NCBI RefSeq assembly: GCF_014850955.1
Contig: NZ_JACXSS010000001.1
Span: forward strand, 1,054,001-1,118,000
DNA from: Methylomonas albis
Lineage (GTDB): Bacteria > Pseudomonadota > Gammaproteobacteria > Methylococcales > Methylomonadaceae
Reading direction: 5' to 3'
DNA: 64,000 nucleotides
Shown here: in pieces, positions 17,854-27,000 of the stretch
Numbering within the stretch: the stretch's first letter is position 1
Layout: each line of letters begins with the position of its first letter
Notes under the pieces: model-generated
Seen by the model: the letters and a program-made list of their open reading frames with translations, nothing else
Database searches by the model: none
Told to the model about the DNA's origin: nothing
Translations under genes and position numbers: made by a program

Positions 17854-18036
17854 TTATCGAACACGTTGCCATACAGAGCAAGCACACGCATCAATCAACT
17901 CCGGCACGTCTATTCGCGATTCGATGCCTATCATTGAGACTAGTCGTACTGCAAGGTTTTGCGACGCAATCAAGATTATCCGCCGTGTCATCCGTTACAA
18001 TAGCCACTGTTCCTGACCCCGATTCTCCCTATATCA

Positions 18037-18804
18037 ATGAACGACTCTATTATTTATACGCTGGATTTTGACGGTGTGATTTGCGACAGTGCGATTGAAA
18101 CCGCGATCACCGGCTGGAAAGCCGGCACTACTATTTGGCACGATATGCCGGACGTTGCGCCACACGCTATCGTTGAACAATTTCGCGAGGTGCGGCCGAT
18201 TATCGAAACCGGCTACGAAGCGATTCTGATTATCCGGCTAATGTATCTGGGCAAGAGTACTGCCGCTATTTACGCCAACTACGCCGCAAAAGTTCAAAGG
18301 ATGCTGGACGAAATACATTTAAGCGTCGACGATTTGAAAAAACTGTTCGGTGAGACCCGCGACAATTGGATTGCCTGTGACCGTGCCGAGTGGATAGCCA
18401 AGAATCCCTTATATCCGGGTGTTGCTGAAAAACTGCGTCGATTGGGACAGAGGCATTTGTGGTGTGTGATTACCACCAAGCAAGAGCGCTTCGTAAAGGA
18501 AATCCTCGGTGCCAACAACATCGAATTGGCTGGAGAACGGATTTTCGGGATGGACCGCAAGCTCAGCAAGCCGGAAGTCCTGAAAGGTTTGAAAGCCCAG
18601 CATCCGGGTCAACCGATTTACTTCATTGAGGATCGCCTGCCTGCTCTGGAGGGTGTGCAAAAACACCCGGAGTTGGCCGATGTGAAATTATTCTTTGCGC
18701 TATGGGGTTACAACCTTGCCGCAGACCACTCCGCAGCAGCGGGGCAAGCAATTGTGCTGCAGCAGTTAGAGACTTTTCTCAGCGACAGTTTGGGTGTCGT
18801 ATAA
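18037..18804 (+). CDS. HAD-superfamily hydrolase
   Basis: This 255-residue cytoplasmic protein has the HAD motif I DFDGVICDS near its start, with nucleophile D10 and acid/base D12. Motif II is ITTKQER (about 145-151). A lysine region (KLSKPEVLKGL) and the acidic motif FIEDRLPALEG (about 197-207) complete the active site. The helical cap between motifs I and II is large (about 18-125). The family includes phosphatases and phosphoglycolate-type hydrolases; the substrate cannot be set from sequence. No obvious operon partner exists: the following gene is convergent, 10 bases away. Confidence 0.85.
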   Translation: MNDSIIYTLDFDGVICDSAIETAITGWKAGTTIWHDMPDVAPHAIVEQFREVRPIIETGYEAILIIRLMYLGKSTAAIYANYAAKVQRMLDEIHLSVDDLKKLFGETRDNWIACDRAEWIAKNPLYPGVAEKLRRLGQRHLWCVITTKQERFVKEILGANNIELAGERIFGMDRKLSKPEVLKGLKAQHPGQPIYFIEDRLPALEGVQKHPELADVKLFFALWGYNLAADHSAAAGQAIVLQQLETFLSDSLGVV

Positions 18805-18814
18805 GCCGCCGAAT

Positions 18815-19996
18815 TCAGTAGCGGTATTCCAAAACACTGTTGGTGTCGACGCCGGCATTGTTCAAATAATAGTAGCCGTCGCCGTGGCTGACAATGCGTT
18901 GGTAAGGTAGGGTGTCCAGTTCGGCCAGATAGACGATGGCGTGAGTTTTAATCAGGCAATACACTACGTCGCCTTCCCGCAAAGCCATACTCTGACAGGC
19001 ACCTGGCGTAATTTCCACCAATAAGGTCCCACCACAATCGACTTGCACAATCAGGCTTTCGCCGCTGGGGATGATCGCGCAGATCCGGCCCTTGAGCTGA
19101 TTTTGAATGGATATGCCATCGATATAAGCCCGCGACAGCGCAATGTCGTTGGCACGAATCGATACCTGGCTTTGGCTGCCAATTGCAAACTGCGGGCGTA
19201 GCGGCAGTGCCAACGGCAGACCGAAACTGTCCCCCATACTGCAACCCGCCTGGTAGTCGTGACTGCGTATGCTGACTGGCAGGATATTGTCGATCTGGCG
19301 GATACCGAGATAACGCAAGATACCTTGTTGTTTAGCTACTTCGCGCAAGGAACCGCTGCGCAGCACCTGGCCGTGTTCCAGCACGATCAACTGGTCAGTC
19401 AATTCCAGAATTTCACCCAGCGACTGGCTGGCATACAGTACCGGCAAGCCGAATTCGTCTTGCAGGCGTTTCAAAATCGGCAGTAGTTGCGAGCGGTAAC
19501 CATGGCCGATAGCGGCAAAGGTCTCATCCAATAACAAGAGTTTTGGCGACTTCAGCAGGGAACGGGCGAGCGCCACGCGCTGACGTTCGCCAACCGAGAG
19601 CCGTTCGATAGGCTGATCCAGGTTGGTGCCCAACTCCAATAAATTGATTAAATGGTCCGGTTTGAACAGTCGGCGCTGCTTGAGGGTTCGGTAATAGGCG
19701 GCAGTTAGATTGTCGCGCACGGTTTCGGTGGCGTCGGCGCAATCGATCTGCAATACCGCGCCTATCGGTCGTTGTTCGCGCGGCATCACAATACCTTTGC
19801 GGCTGTCGAACAAGATTTTGCCGTCCAGCGCAATATGCCCGCTTTGCGGCTGGATGGTACCGGCGATCAACCCCAGCAATGTGCTTTTGCCGGCGCCGGA
19901 TTGCCCGAACAGGCCGACGCTGATGTCGCCCACCGATAATTGCGTACTGAGGTCGAAATGACCGCGACGCAGTTTGACATTCATTTCCAGCAGCAT
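18815..19996 (-). CDS. ModC-like ABC transporter ATP-binding protein with degenerate catalytic motifs
   Basis: The 393-residue protein (ATG 19996, ribosome site GGAGG) has the ModC layout: an ATPase domain (1-230) followed by a TOBE/Mop-like domain (about 255-370). Walker A GQSGAGKST (31-39) and the Q-loop glutamine (AVLQ) are intact. Other motifs deviate. The signature is LSVGE rather than LSGGE (133-137). The Walker B end reads LLLLDETFAAIG, without the usual P and D-loop. The switch histidine is replaced by glutamine in LYASQSLGEIL (Q191). No ModB permease lies beside it; the upstream partners are a di-Mop protein and ModA. It may still drive molybdate uptake with an unlinked permease, or it may act as a Mo sensor. 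Confidence 0.8.
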   Translation of the reverse strand: MLLEMNVKLRRGHFDLSTQLSVGDISVGLFGQSGAGKSTLLGLIAGTIQPQSGHIALDGKILFDSRKGIVMPREQRPIGAVLQIDCADATETVRDNLTAAYYRTLKQRRLFKPDHLINLLELGTNLDQPIERLSVGERQRVALARSLLKSPKLLLLDETFAAIGHGYRSQLLPILKRLQDEFGLPVLYASQSLGEILELTDQLIVLEHGQVLRSGSLREVAKQQGILRYLGIRQIDNILPVSIRSHDYQAGCSMGDSFGLPLALPLRPQFAIGSQSQVSIRANDIALSRAYIDGISIQNQLKGRICAIIPSGESLIVQVDCGGTLLVEITPGACQSMALREGDVVYCLIKTHAIVYLAELDTLPYQRIVSHGDGYYYLNNAGVDTNSVLEYRY

Positions 19997-20053
19997 GACC
20001 ACCTCCGGTGGTTAAAGCCAACCCGGCCTACTTGGCCGGGTCGAACACTCTAA

Positions 20054-20482
20054 TTAGCCTTGCACGCCGAGGATCACCGCGCCGGCCTTGAATACCGCTG
20101 TGGCGGTTTGGCCTTTGCGCAGCCCCAGGGTTTCCACGCTATCGTTTGTGACGGTAGCCGCTATTTTGTCGCCACCGGGCAGGGCAATATCCACTTCGGT
20201 GTTGACCGCGCCGGGCTTGACGTCAGTTATTGTGCCTTCCAGCTGGTTGCGGGCGGAAATCCGATAACCGCCAAAATCGGTGACGACGATCACTTGTGGT
20301 GCTTTGACCAGCGCGATGACTTTCTTACCGGTTTCGATTGCCAAGTTTTCAACGGAGTCCTTAGTGATCGAGGCGACGATGGTTTCGCCGCCTTTTAAGC
20401 CAACATGCACCTCGGCGTTGACGGCACCGATGATGACTTGATTGACGGTGCCGGAAAATTGGTTACGTGCACTTGTTTTCAT
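20054..20482 (-). CDS. Di-Mop molybdate/tungstate-binding protein (molbindin, ModG type)
   Basis: The 142-residue protein consists of two tandem Mop/TOBE repeats of about 66 residues. The first starts SARNQFSGTVNQV (residues 4-16) and the second SARNQLEGTITDV (76-88). Each continues with GAVNxEV and KDSVEN/NDSVET-type segments. Such proteins form oligomers that store or buffer molybdate in the cytoplasm. The gene lies between modA and the modC-like gene on the same strand, with 57-base gaps on both sides, so the three are probably one operon. No DNA-binding domain is present, so it is not ModE. Confidence 0.93.
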   Translation of the reverse strand: MKTSARNQFSGTVNQVIIGAVNAEVHVGLKGGETIVASITKDSVENLAIETGKKVIALVKAPQVIVVTDFGGYRISARNQLEGTITDVKPGAVNTEVDIALPGGDKIAATVTNDSVETLGLRKGQTATAVFKAGAVILGVQG

Positions 20483-20539
20483 AGTAATTCCTAGTGAATT
20501 GTGGGGGGAGTCCGTATCATAACGGTATTGAACGGAAAA

Positions 20540-21310
20540 TTAATTTACAGCCGGTAAGGCATAACCGTATTTTTCGATGATCGCCAATGCCGGCGGTGAT
20601 TTTAGAAACGCCAGCAAAGCTTGAGCTGCCGGGTTTTCGGCGCCGGTTTTCAGCAGTACAGCGTCTTGCAGAATGGGGCTATGCAGGTTTTTCGGGACGA
20701 TCCAACCGGAGCCCGAGCCAATTTTGCCGTTCTCGATCACTTGCGACAAAGCCACAAAACCCAGCTCGGCGTTGCCGGTACTGATGAATTGATGAGTTTG
20801 GGCGATGTTTTCGCCTTGTACGAATAAGGGTTGCAGTTTTTCCAATAAACCTTGGTTTTTCAGGACTTCCACCGCTGCCGCGCCGTAAGGTGCCAATTTC
20901 GGATCAGCCAGAGCCAAATGCTTGAAGTCTCCTTTGCTGAGAATTTGGCCTTGCTCGTCCACATAACTTGGGTTGCCGGACCAGAGTACCAATTTACCGA
21001 TGGCATAAGTAAAGCGGGTGCCGGTCACGGCCAAACCTGATTGCTCCAGTTTCAGTGGGCTTTTGTCATCGGCCGACAGAAACACCTCAAACGGCGCACC
21101 GTTCTCAAATTGGGCGACGAATTTACCGGACGAGCCGAATGACAGCTTGGCACTATGGCCGCTGGCTTTTTCGAACGCCTCGGCGATCTCGGTCATGGGT
21201 TTGGTAAAGTTAGCCGCCACCGCCACCAAGGTGGTTTCGGCTTGTGCTATCGCGCTCAGTGCGGCCAGCGATAGGGTCAAAATAATCCGGTTTAAAGCGA
21301 TAAACGCCAT
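20540..21310 (-). CDS. modA: Molybdate-binding periplasmic protein
   Basis: This 256-residue type II periplasmic binding protein has a signal peptide ending AALSAIAQA. ANFTKPMTEIAEAF, SFGSSGKFVAQFENGAPFEVFLSADD (split here only by motif) and PKLAPYGAAAVEVL are characteristic of ModA, with the oxyanion contacted by the two S/T-rich loops. Length matches the family. A strong ribosome site, AAGGAG, precedes ATG 21308-21310. It is first in the apparent modA-mop-modC run. The usual modB gene for the membrane channel is missing here. Confidence 0.93.
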   Translation of the reverse strand: MAFIALNRIILTLSLAALSAIAQAETTLVAVAANFTKPMTEIAEAFEKASGHSAKLSFGSSGKFVAQFENGAPFEVFLSADDKSPLKLEQSGLAVTGTRFTYAIGKLVLWSGNPSYVDEQGQILSKGDFKHLALADPKLAPYGAAAVEVLKNQGLLEKLQPLFVQGENIAQTHQFISTGNAELGFVALSQVIENGKIGSGSGWIVPKNLHSPILQDAVLLKTGAENPAAQALLAFLKSPPALAIIEKYGYALPAVN

Positions 21311-21346
21311 GGTATTTCTCCTTAATAATAAACTGATCGGTAGCCG

Positions 21347-22846
21347 TTAAAAGCGTAATTGGCTCTGCACGTAAACATAATCGACGTCGTCTTTAACAGT
21401 TGGTGCCGATGGCGCTCTTTTAGCAAATTCGCCCTTGAACAAATGCGCCCAGCCGGTTTCGAAGTTCAGGCTGCTATTGAAATCCCAACGCGCAGTCAGT
21501 TCCAATTGTTGACCGACAAAATCACCGCTGCGGCCACTGGTATCTTGCAAACCGGCGGCGGTCCAGCTGTCTTTTTTGGATGCTAGCCAATAAAAACGGT
21601 GACTCAGGCCAAGCTGCACATCGTTGCGTGGCGCGGCAGTGATGCGGTAGCCGGGGGTGTTGATGTTGGCGCGGGCGAACCCACCGTAAATGCCGGTGGC
21701 GCCAAACTCGAAACGCCGCGCGCCATACAAGGTGTCGAAGCGCTGATCTTCGTTATCGTTGGGATTGTTGTCGCCGCTGGCGTAGTCGTATTCAAACGCA
21801 AAACGCGGTGACCAAGGTATATCGAAGGTGTAGCCGACATCGGCATGCTGGTACCAGGCAGCGTGGTTCAGATCGCGGCCGTTATTGGCAGCAGTGGTTG
21901 AGCGGACGGTACCAAGTTGGCCTATGGTTTCGGTTTGAAAGTCGAAATTGGCTTTTTTGGGTTTCAGGTAAAATCGCACGCCGGGTGTGAAATAGCGGCG
22001 GTTGCGGGTAGGATTGCGGATACTGTCGCCTTCGTCGAGATGATACAGATAAATATCGCTATTGACGCCCCAAGCCACGTTATATAGCTCGAGAAAGCCG
22101 CCGGAAAACCAGGTGTGGGTGTCTTCTTCGTCGAATTCGTGGACCTCGTTAAGAATATCGGCTGCGGCGGTTGGATAGCGGTTGACCGGCATTGTTACAA
22201 AGCCGGTAAATTGCCAAGAATCGTAGCCCAGCAGCCTCAACTTGATCCCGGTAAAACTGTTGATATCGTTGCGCATCGCGTTACGGGCAACTAAGCGGCG
22301 ACTGCCCAAGTTTAGAGTTTGCCGCCCGGCCACAATTTCAGCGCCGATACCGCTGTAAAACAGGTTTTGGTCTGCCCAGGCCAGGTAACCTTGCAGAAAA
22401 TCCGCTTCATCGGAGTGGGTGTTATTTACGCCGGAACCACTATCAGCACCTAAAGCGCGCGCATCGAGAAATTCTGCGCCGATTCTGAATTTAGCGATGT
22501 GCGCTTGCAGCCATAGCGCAGTTTGCAAGGCAATTTGCTGATCACCGCCCCGGCCGTTGGCTTTGAAGTTGCCGTCCATATTTTCGTAACGAGTCCGTTG
22601 CTCTACAGATGCATCCAGCCATTTGGGAAGATGTAGCGCGTCGTGCAGATTCCAGACCGGCTTTTCGTATTTGTCGTTGCCCAGCAGGGCATCTTGCATC
22701 TGACTGGAAAATGCGGCCATGGACGGCTTGCTGTAGGTTTTGACTTCTGCGGCTTGTATAGGGGTGCCAATCAAATAAAAGCCGGTGGCGGCCATGGCAC
22801 CGAATACGCGTTTAACGCCGGCTGATCTTAAGTTGTTTTTTCGCAT
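21347..22846 (-). CDS. Alginate-export-family outer membrane porin
   Basis: The 499-residue protein from ATG 22846 has a signal peptide (GAMAATGFYLIGTPIQA) and a long beta-barrel rich in alternating aromatic strands. Its sequence is of the alginate_exp (AlgE-like) type: RIGAEFLDARALG, VAGRQTLNLGSRRLVARNAM and a C-terminal strand ending VYVQSQLRF, the last residue being the usual terminal phenylalanine. Most members in organisms without alginate genes are porins for organic acids or unknown solutes, and no alginate gene is seen nearby. A TTG four codons upstream is open but has no better ribosome site. The stop lies 36 bases before modA, so it could be the first gene of that transcript. Confidence 0.82.
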   Translation of the reverse strand: MRKNNLRSAGVKRVFGAMAATGFYLIGTPIQAAEVKTYSKPSMAAFSSQMQDALLGNDKYEKPVWNLHDALHLPKWLDASVEQRTRYENMDGNFKANGRGGDQQIALQTALWLQAHIAKFRIGAEFLDARALGADSGSGVNNTHSDEADFLQGYLAWADQNLFYSGIGAEIVAGRQTLNLGSRRLVARNAMRNDINSFTGIKLRLLGYDSWQFTGFVTMPVNRYPTAAADILNEVHEFDEEDTHTWFSGGFLELYNVAWGVNSDIYLYHLDEGDSIRNPTRNRRYFTPGVRFYLKPKKANFDFQTETIGQLGTVRSTTAANNGRDLNHAAWYQHADVGYTFDIPWSPRFAFEYDYASGDNNPNDNEDQRFDTLYGARRFEFGATGIYGGFARANINTPGYRITAAPRNDVQLGLSHRFYWLASKKDSWTAAGLQDTSGRSGDFVGQQLELTARWDFNSSLNFETGWAHLFKGEFAKRAPSAPTVKDDVDYVYVQSQLRF

Positions 22847-23037
22847 GGTTATGACCAAATCGTTTCAGGAAATTATCGGATTCACGGGGCTGCTGTTTCC
22901 ATAAACGAATATGGCGATTTGTGTAGATAAGGACGTAGTTTAATTCGTTGTGTATAAAAGTAAATAACGAAATCGACAAAGAGCTTATTACGTTTGGGTA
23001 AACAATGTCCGGTGTGATCATGGATATATCGTCTGCC

Positions 23038-23841
23038 TCATGTGGCATTCCTCCAAATCTTAAAGGCCGAGATTAGTAAAATGGCCGCCAATATGGGTAA
23101 TAGCATGTTAACGGAAACATAGAATAATAGCTCGCTACCGAAAAAGGCGCCCGCTATCGAACCCAATGACATCTGTGCGATAAAAACCTTTTGCTGCGCC
23201 AGTACCGAAAAGCTTTGATGGCGGCTGTAACGGCCGAAACCAGCCAGCATAGTCGGCAGGCTGATTACCAACGACAGGCTGCCGGCAATTTTGATGTCCA
23301 CCCCAAATAACAGCACGATAGTGGGAATCAGCAATTCGCCGCCGGCCACGCCCAGTAGTGCTGCGACTATGCCGATGCCATAACCGGCGATACAGCCCAC
23401 TACCGTTTGTTGCCAGCCAATTAACCAAGCCGTGGCCGTTGATGCATCGTGAGCGCTTAGCAAAGCCGCCGCTATACCCAGCAATGCCAGTGCGATGATC
23501 CGGTACAAGGATTTGGATTGCAATTGGCTGGCCCAGCTCGCGCCATGCCAGGCGCCGATCAGGCTGCCGGATAACAAGGTTACGATCACGTCGGCGTGTG
23601 CAGCCAATTCGCGCAACGGCACATCCGCGGTACGGAAAGGCAAAGCACTGGCGACCACGATTAAACTCATGGCTTTGTTTAAAATCACCGCTTCCAGCGC
23701 ACCGAAACCAAACAGGCCGATTAACAAAGGCAAGCGAAACTCCGCGCCGCCCAGGCCTATCAACCCGCCCAGAGTGCCTATTGCCGCACCGCCGGTAAAG
23801 GCGGAATAGGGTTTAGGGTGTTTGGCTTCTGTGTTCAACAT
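23038..23841 (-). CDS. Sulfite exporter TauE/SafE-family (TSUP) permease
   Basis: The frame is open far upstream. The most likely start is the ATG at 23841 (MLNTEAKHPKPYSAF), preceded by GGAAG at the right distance, giving 267 residues. An ATG four codons earlier is the alternative. About eight membrane helices are visible. The duplicated TSUP motif appears as IGTLGGLIGLGGAEFRLPLL near the start and IVAALLGVAGGELLIPTIV in the second half. The family moves sulfite, sulfoacetate or other sulfur anions, or organic acids, across the inner membrane. The gene lies directly after the alginate-porin region on the same strand but is separated by about 190 bases. The substrate is unknown. Confidence 0.87.
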   Translation of the reverse strand: MLNTEAKHPKPYSAFTGGAAIGTLGGLIGLGGAEFRLPLLIGLFGFGALEAVILNKAMSLIVVASALPFRTADVPLRELAAHADVIVTLLSGSLIGAWHGASWASQLQSKSLYRIIALALLGIAAALLSAHDASTATAWLIGWQQTVVGCIAGYGIGIVAALLGVAGGELLIPTIVLLFGVDIKIAGSLSLVISLPTMLAGFGRYSRHQSFSVLAQQKVFIAQMSLGSIAGAFFGSELLFYVSVNMLLPILAAILLISAFKIWRNAT

Positions 23842-23899
23842 AGTGTCTTCCATTCTTAAATAAGGTGATTTTTGAGAACATTGGTAATGCCAAATATGT

Positions 23900-23933
23900 C
23901 GTTCGCTGAGCGGACTTGTGCTGAGCGAAGCCG
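23900..23933 (-). repeat. Dispersed 34-bp repeat, copy 1
   Basis: On the minus strand this reads CGGCTTCGCTCAGCACAAGT and continues to CGCTCAGCGAACG. A copy differing at two bases lies at 41268-41301 on the plus strand. A further short inverted repeat, GGTTGACT...AGTCAACGG, follows at about 23950-23979. The element lies between the exoprotein gene and the TSUP gene. Confidence 0.6.
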
Positions 23934-24029
23934 GAGTAGCCAAAGTAAACGGTTGACTTCGGCTCCGCTCAGTCAACGGAAAATTGCTTGGTTTGGGTAC
24001 GTTTATTTCCATAAATCGCCTAAATCGGT

Positions 24030-27000
24030 TTAACCGCCGCATCCTGGTACGCCGTTGCGTATATCGGTAATGCTGCATTTGCCAAAGCCAACCACTTGGC
24101 TGTCAAGAACCGCCACCTTCGCGGTTTTTTTTGCGCGTTTATCGATAGTTTCCTCCTCCTCGTCGGCAAACGGTTTGCCGGCCGCGGATTTCGCCGCAGC
24201 CGCAGCGGCGGCATCACCGGCGATCATCGGGTTGCTGACTTGGGCAGCGGCGGCCGGCGCTGGGTTGGCGATTTGAATGTTATCTATGCCTCTAACCGCA
24301 CCGGGCAAAATGACTTTGCCGCCGCCGATTCCGGCCTCGCCGGCATCGACGTATCCGCGCGGCGTCACCAAATAAACATTACCGATGCGTTTGCGATTAA
24401 ATCCGGATTGCGCGCGAATCCCGCTGCCCGACACCGTGGCCGGAAATACCACGACCAGATTGCCGTTGGCGTCCAGGCTGATGGTCGGTTTGGGTGTTGA
24501 AATAGCCGATTTTGCACCGCGGCCGGCGTCGATATTTCCCTCCGACGACCAGGCCGTGATGTCGCCGCCGTCCAGCGTAAACACTCTGGATCGATTGACT
24601 TGCAAGTCGTTGTTGACCAGGATATTGACGTTACCCTCGCCTTGTACTACTACGCCCAACTGATCTTCGCTTTTCTGCCCGGTAAATGCCGAAGCCAAGC
24701 CCACGTTGATCATGCCGCCGGGCGCTAGTAAATCGATGTCGCCACCGTACAGCGTCTGGATGCGGCTAAAAAACATCCGGATATCGCCCGACGGGCTGTT
24801 CGGAAACAGGCGGGCGATGGCAGCGTAACCGCGTTGGTAGGCGGCGGCTTTTTCGTTGTCCGGCAAGCTGGCGGCGGTGACGGCCGTGGCCCTAATTTCC
24901 GTGAACAAAATATCTAATGCCAGCGCCAGCCGGCCGGCTGTGCTGGTTTGCCCGTTCAGTTCGGCCAGGCGATCCCGGTAAGCGCCGTTGGCGACATAGA
25001 CATTCAGAAAATCCTCCAAGGGCCGGTTGTCGCGCTGCAAGCGGCTGCCGGCCAGGACAATCACGTCGGCGCCGGTTTGCGGTAGGGCCGAGTTCAATAA
25101 AGGCCCGACCGTGGTAATGCCCTCGGAGCTACCTAGATCGACATTGCGTCCCGCCCAGATATTCAGCAAACCCGGACCCGCCAACTGAATGCCGCCGGGA
25201 GAGCCTTGCACCGCGCCAGTGACAGGATCGCGCAAAATCGGAAACACAATGTCGCGGCCAGCGCTGATAGTCGTGACATCGCCGGCATTGATATTCTGGA
25301 TAGCCAGGCTCAGGTTGTACAAATCCTGTCCGGCCCAAATCTCGGTAGCCTTGGATGCCGCTACTAACGTGTCGCCAATCCCGGTAATGTTGCCGTTTGC
25401 CGCAATGATGCGGTTGCGACTGGTGTCGTTACGGTGGATCGCTTGGGTGGCGTGTACGGTGGCAGCATCGCCACCGAAAGGCGTGGTAAATAGATAACGG
25501 GTTGCACCGGAGACTGTCGTGGTTGGTTGGGCGGCAGACAGTAATCGCGCCGGATCGACATCCAATTGATTGACGCGGGTGCCGCTATTGTCGTTACCGA
25601 TGGTAATATCGCTATTCGCCAGTAAATCCAGGCTGCTCTCGGCAGCCGGATATAGGGTCATCGAGTTGATGATGTTTAAACCGCCGCTCAGCGCCGTAGC
25701 GCTAAGATTGCCTGGGTATAAGCTCAGCAGCGGATAGTCCTCGCTCGTCGAGATTGCCCGGCCGGTGGGCGATGCCTGGTCGAATATTTGGTAGGCTTCA
25801 GCAAGTGGCTCTACATCGTTATGCAATACCAAATTACCGGCCAGGGTTTGCAACTCGATGGCGCTGTCGGCGCTATAACTGCTGAAGTACGATGTTTTGT
25901 CCAGGAATTTGGCTGCCGGTAATGAAAACGGATTCAGCACCGTCCCCACGTCGATACCGCTGCCGGCATGGACCTTGAATTGGGCGTCACCCAACGCAAA
26001 CACCGGGCCGGCCGTGTATTGGCTACCCCCGGTGATGGCACCGCCGGCTTGTATATCGGCAGTGCCTTTATCGACGTAAAACACCCCTCCGGAAATGTCG
26101 CCGTCGGCGCGTACCTCCAAATTGCCGCCACCTTGCAGTTGCCAACGATTTTCGACGATCAAACCGTTTTCCGTAGCGCCGACCGGTTTTGCCGAGGTGG
26201 GCAGCATCACCGATAAATCTTGAATGTCCGCGCCGGCCTTGATACTGACATTACCGCCGCCCAACGCGCCGATGTTCTCTCTAAAACCGAATTTCAAGTT
26301 TTGAATGCGGGCGTTTGCGCTATTTTGCACGACCAGTCCGTCGAACATTATCCCCCAGGCTGTGGCTCTGTCTTGGCTGGTAATCCCATTACTGGGATCC
26401 CAGTTCCCGGTACGTTGCAGCCAGTCGGACATGAATTGCGGACTGGCCGCGCCGACGATATTGCCGCCGGCATTCAAGCTGACGTCGCCACCATCGAACG
26501 GATATTCCACAAAAAACGCCGCGGCGACCAAGGCATTGCTGAAACTGCCCCAGCGCTCGGTGTCGGTGGCGCGGCCGGCGGTGTAAATGGTCGATGTGGC
26601 ATCGCTCAGGGTAATATCGCCGGCTGCGGCGCTAGCGATGTCGCCGGTGCCGGTACGGATGCTGGTATTTGCCGCGACGGTTAACGAACCGGCCTCGGCC
26701 GACGTTTGCGTGGCCAACGGATCGGCGCTGCTTAGATCGGCGCCGGCCACCAGGTTGTAATTCCACGATTGGCCGGTTTGCAATACCAGTGTTCGCAGCC
26801 AATTGCCGTTCACACCCAGCATGTTGGCCAGCTGGCTGGCGTCGTACAAGGCAAAGCCATCGCTGAGCGTTTGGTTTATCTGCAAATTGCCGGCAGCCCG
26901 CAGAGAGAGTGCGCCGACATGACTACCGTTATCGAAATGCCAACTTTGGCCTTGCGAGTCAGGAAAGGCCAGGTCCCAGCCGTTATGAGAAATCAGGCTG

